6,542 nucleotides of DNA, from the NCBI GenBank assembly GCA_958403385.1, contig CATXXC010000033.1, positions 1 to 6,542 of the forward strand, given 5' to 3'. The stretch is from an uncultured Collinsella sp. Its GTDB lineage: Bacteria; Actinomycetota; Coriobacteriia; Coriobacteriales; Coriobacteriaceae. Below, piece after piece: positions 6,133-6,542 of this stretch. Position 1 is the stretch's first letter. Each line of letters begins with the position of its first letter. The position numbers were made by a program, and so were the translations under genes. Below the pieces are notes generated by a model. It saw nothing but the letters and a program-made list of their open reading frames with translations. It had not been told where the DNA came from and searched no databases.

Positions 6133-6190
6133 TTTATATTAACTCACATCAAACGGTTTTTCATTATGTTTCGGGCGAATTGTTGGACAG
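6133..6190 (-). promoter_or_regulatory. ptsH promoter region (candidate -10 boxes)
   Basis: Two -10 candidates lie upstream of ptsH on the minus strand. TATAAA (6133-6138) has no recognisable -35 box. CATAAT (6163-6168) matches five of six bases and has CTGTCC (6185-6190) 16 bases upstream, three of six matches. Either start would include the alternative-fold leader in the mRNA. The weak -35 boxes would fit a promoter needing an activator, but this is a guess. Confidence 0.38.
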
Positions 6191-6205
6191 ATGTGTTTGT
6201 CGTCC

Positions 6206-6357
6206 GCTTGCTCGCCCACAGGGGCCCGTGCGCGGCCTGTGAGATTTCCTGCTCTACAGTCCTGCTCGCACGAAGAGCACATTAAGTGCTCTTCGGCTCG
6301 TGCGGAACTCGCGATAAATCTCACAGGCCGCGCACGGGCCCCTGTGGGCGAGCAAGC
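6206..6357. repeat. 152-base nested palindrome with 42-base perfect inverted arms
   Basis: The left arm (6206-6247, beginning GCTTGCTCGCCC) and right arm (6316-6357) are exact reverse complements over 42 bases. The 68-base centre holds a second perfect 10-bp palindrome, CGAAGAGCAC/GTGCTCTTCG (6271-6280 and 6286-6295, loop ATTAA). Outside that, CGCACGA and TCGTGCG (6268-6274 and 6298-6304) can pair if a 5-base bulge is allowed. Just beyond the arms TCCGC (6203-6207) and GCGGA (6359-6363) also match after a 3-base offset. No T run follows on either strand, so it is not a simple terminator. No clear target-site duplication and no transposase are visible. A MITE-like or REP-like mobile repeat is the best guess; an invertible DNA segment or regulatory cruciform are alternatives. 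Confidence 0.85.
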
Positions 6358-6542
6358 TGCGGAAACTCGGTCGGTCCAGAGCAATATCGTGCAAACGGAA
6401 ATCTGGCTGATGATCTGTTCGCGACAAAGACTCGATAGGTAGCCCCCTCTATGCCCTTTTGTAAGTTGCGGTGAAATAGGGACTGAATTGGGGGTGCGGA
6501 CGATTTCTTGGACCGCGCCTAGGCGTATCCAAGCTTCCTGCG
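6358..6542. other. stretch with no recognised gene
   Basis: Beyond the palindrome I find no ORF with a ribosome binding site and no recognisable protein. A minus-strand frame is open for about 30 codons from the window edge to a stop at 6449-6451; it could be the tail of a gene outside the window but has no recognisable sequence. A small hairpin is present: CTTGGA and TCCAAG (6507-6512, 6528-6533) enclose the perfect palindrome CGCCTAGGCG (6516-6525). No T run follows on either strand. Confidence 0.5.

Noticed and set aside
6136..6155. CRP-like site (TGTGA on the minus strand) upstream of ptsH
   Set aside because: Only one half-site is present; the second half six bases away does not match TCACA.
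6206..6357. CRISPR array or bidirectional intrinsic terminator as the explanation for the palindrome
   Set aside because: There are only two copies, in inverted rather than direct orientation, with no spacer series. No T run follows the stem on either strand.
6139..6442. Two overlapping small frames on opposite strands encoding nearly the same peptide (containing SPTGARARPVRF)
   Set aside because: They encode the same peptide only because they read the two arms of the inverted repeat. Neither has a convincing ribosome binding site or codon pattern.

Overview
The window holds a compact, single-direction (minus-strand) gene cluster from a fairly GC-rich bacterium. The best guess is a gut actinomycete of the class Coriobacteriia, Collinsella-like. 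This rests on the style of the proteins, the ptsH-ptsI-kinase order, the GC-rich codon use and tRNA genes with encoded CCA. It is recognition by eye, not a database result.

In transcription order (right to left): about 475 bases at the right edge contain no convincing gene. They include a striking 152-base nested palindrome (6206-6357) and an unassigned stretch up to the window end. Next come ptsH (HPr), ptsI (enzyme I), a PfkB-family kinase resembling 1-phosphofructokinase, a second paralogous kinase, cca (tRNA nucleotidyltransferase), and two tandem tRNA-Glu(CUC) genes. The second tRNA gene runs off the left edge.

The genes form two functional blocks. Block 1 is the general part of the phosphoenolpyruvate:sugar phosphotransferase system (PTS). 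Enzyme I takes phosphate from PEP and passes it to His15 of HPr, which feeds sugar-specific EII permeases encoded elsewhere. The two kinases probably phosphorylate a PTS-derived sugar phosphate such as fructose-1-phosphate and send it into glycolysis. No EII permease or sugar regulator is in the window. Block 2 is tRNA metabolism: cca beside tRNA-Glu genes that already carry CCA.

Terminators suggest the transcription units. ptsH, ptsI and the first kinase (2960-3892) could be one operon, with a U-tailed hairpin after ptsH and a strong non-U hairpin after ptsI. This operon ends at a strong terminator (2897-2931). The second kinase (1838-2770) has its own likely -10 box and its own terminator (1767-1804). 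cca has a near-perfect Shine-Dalgarno sequence and a weaker terminator.

The main points of interest are the 42-base perfect inverted repeat upstream of ptsH, a ptsH leader that can either hide or expose its ribosome binding site, the tandem kinase paralogs with altered motif residues, and a sequence departure in the normally conserved PEP-site signature of enzyme I.
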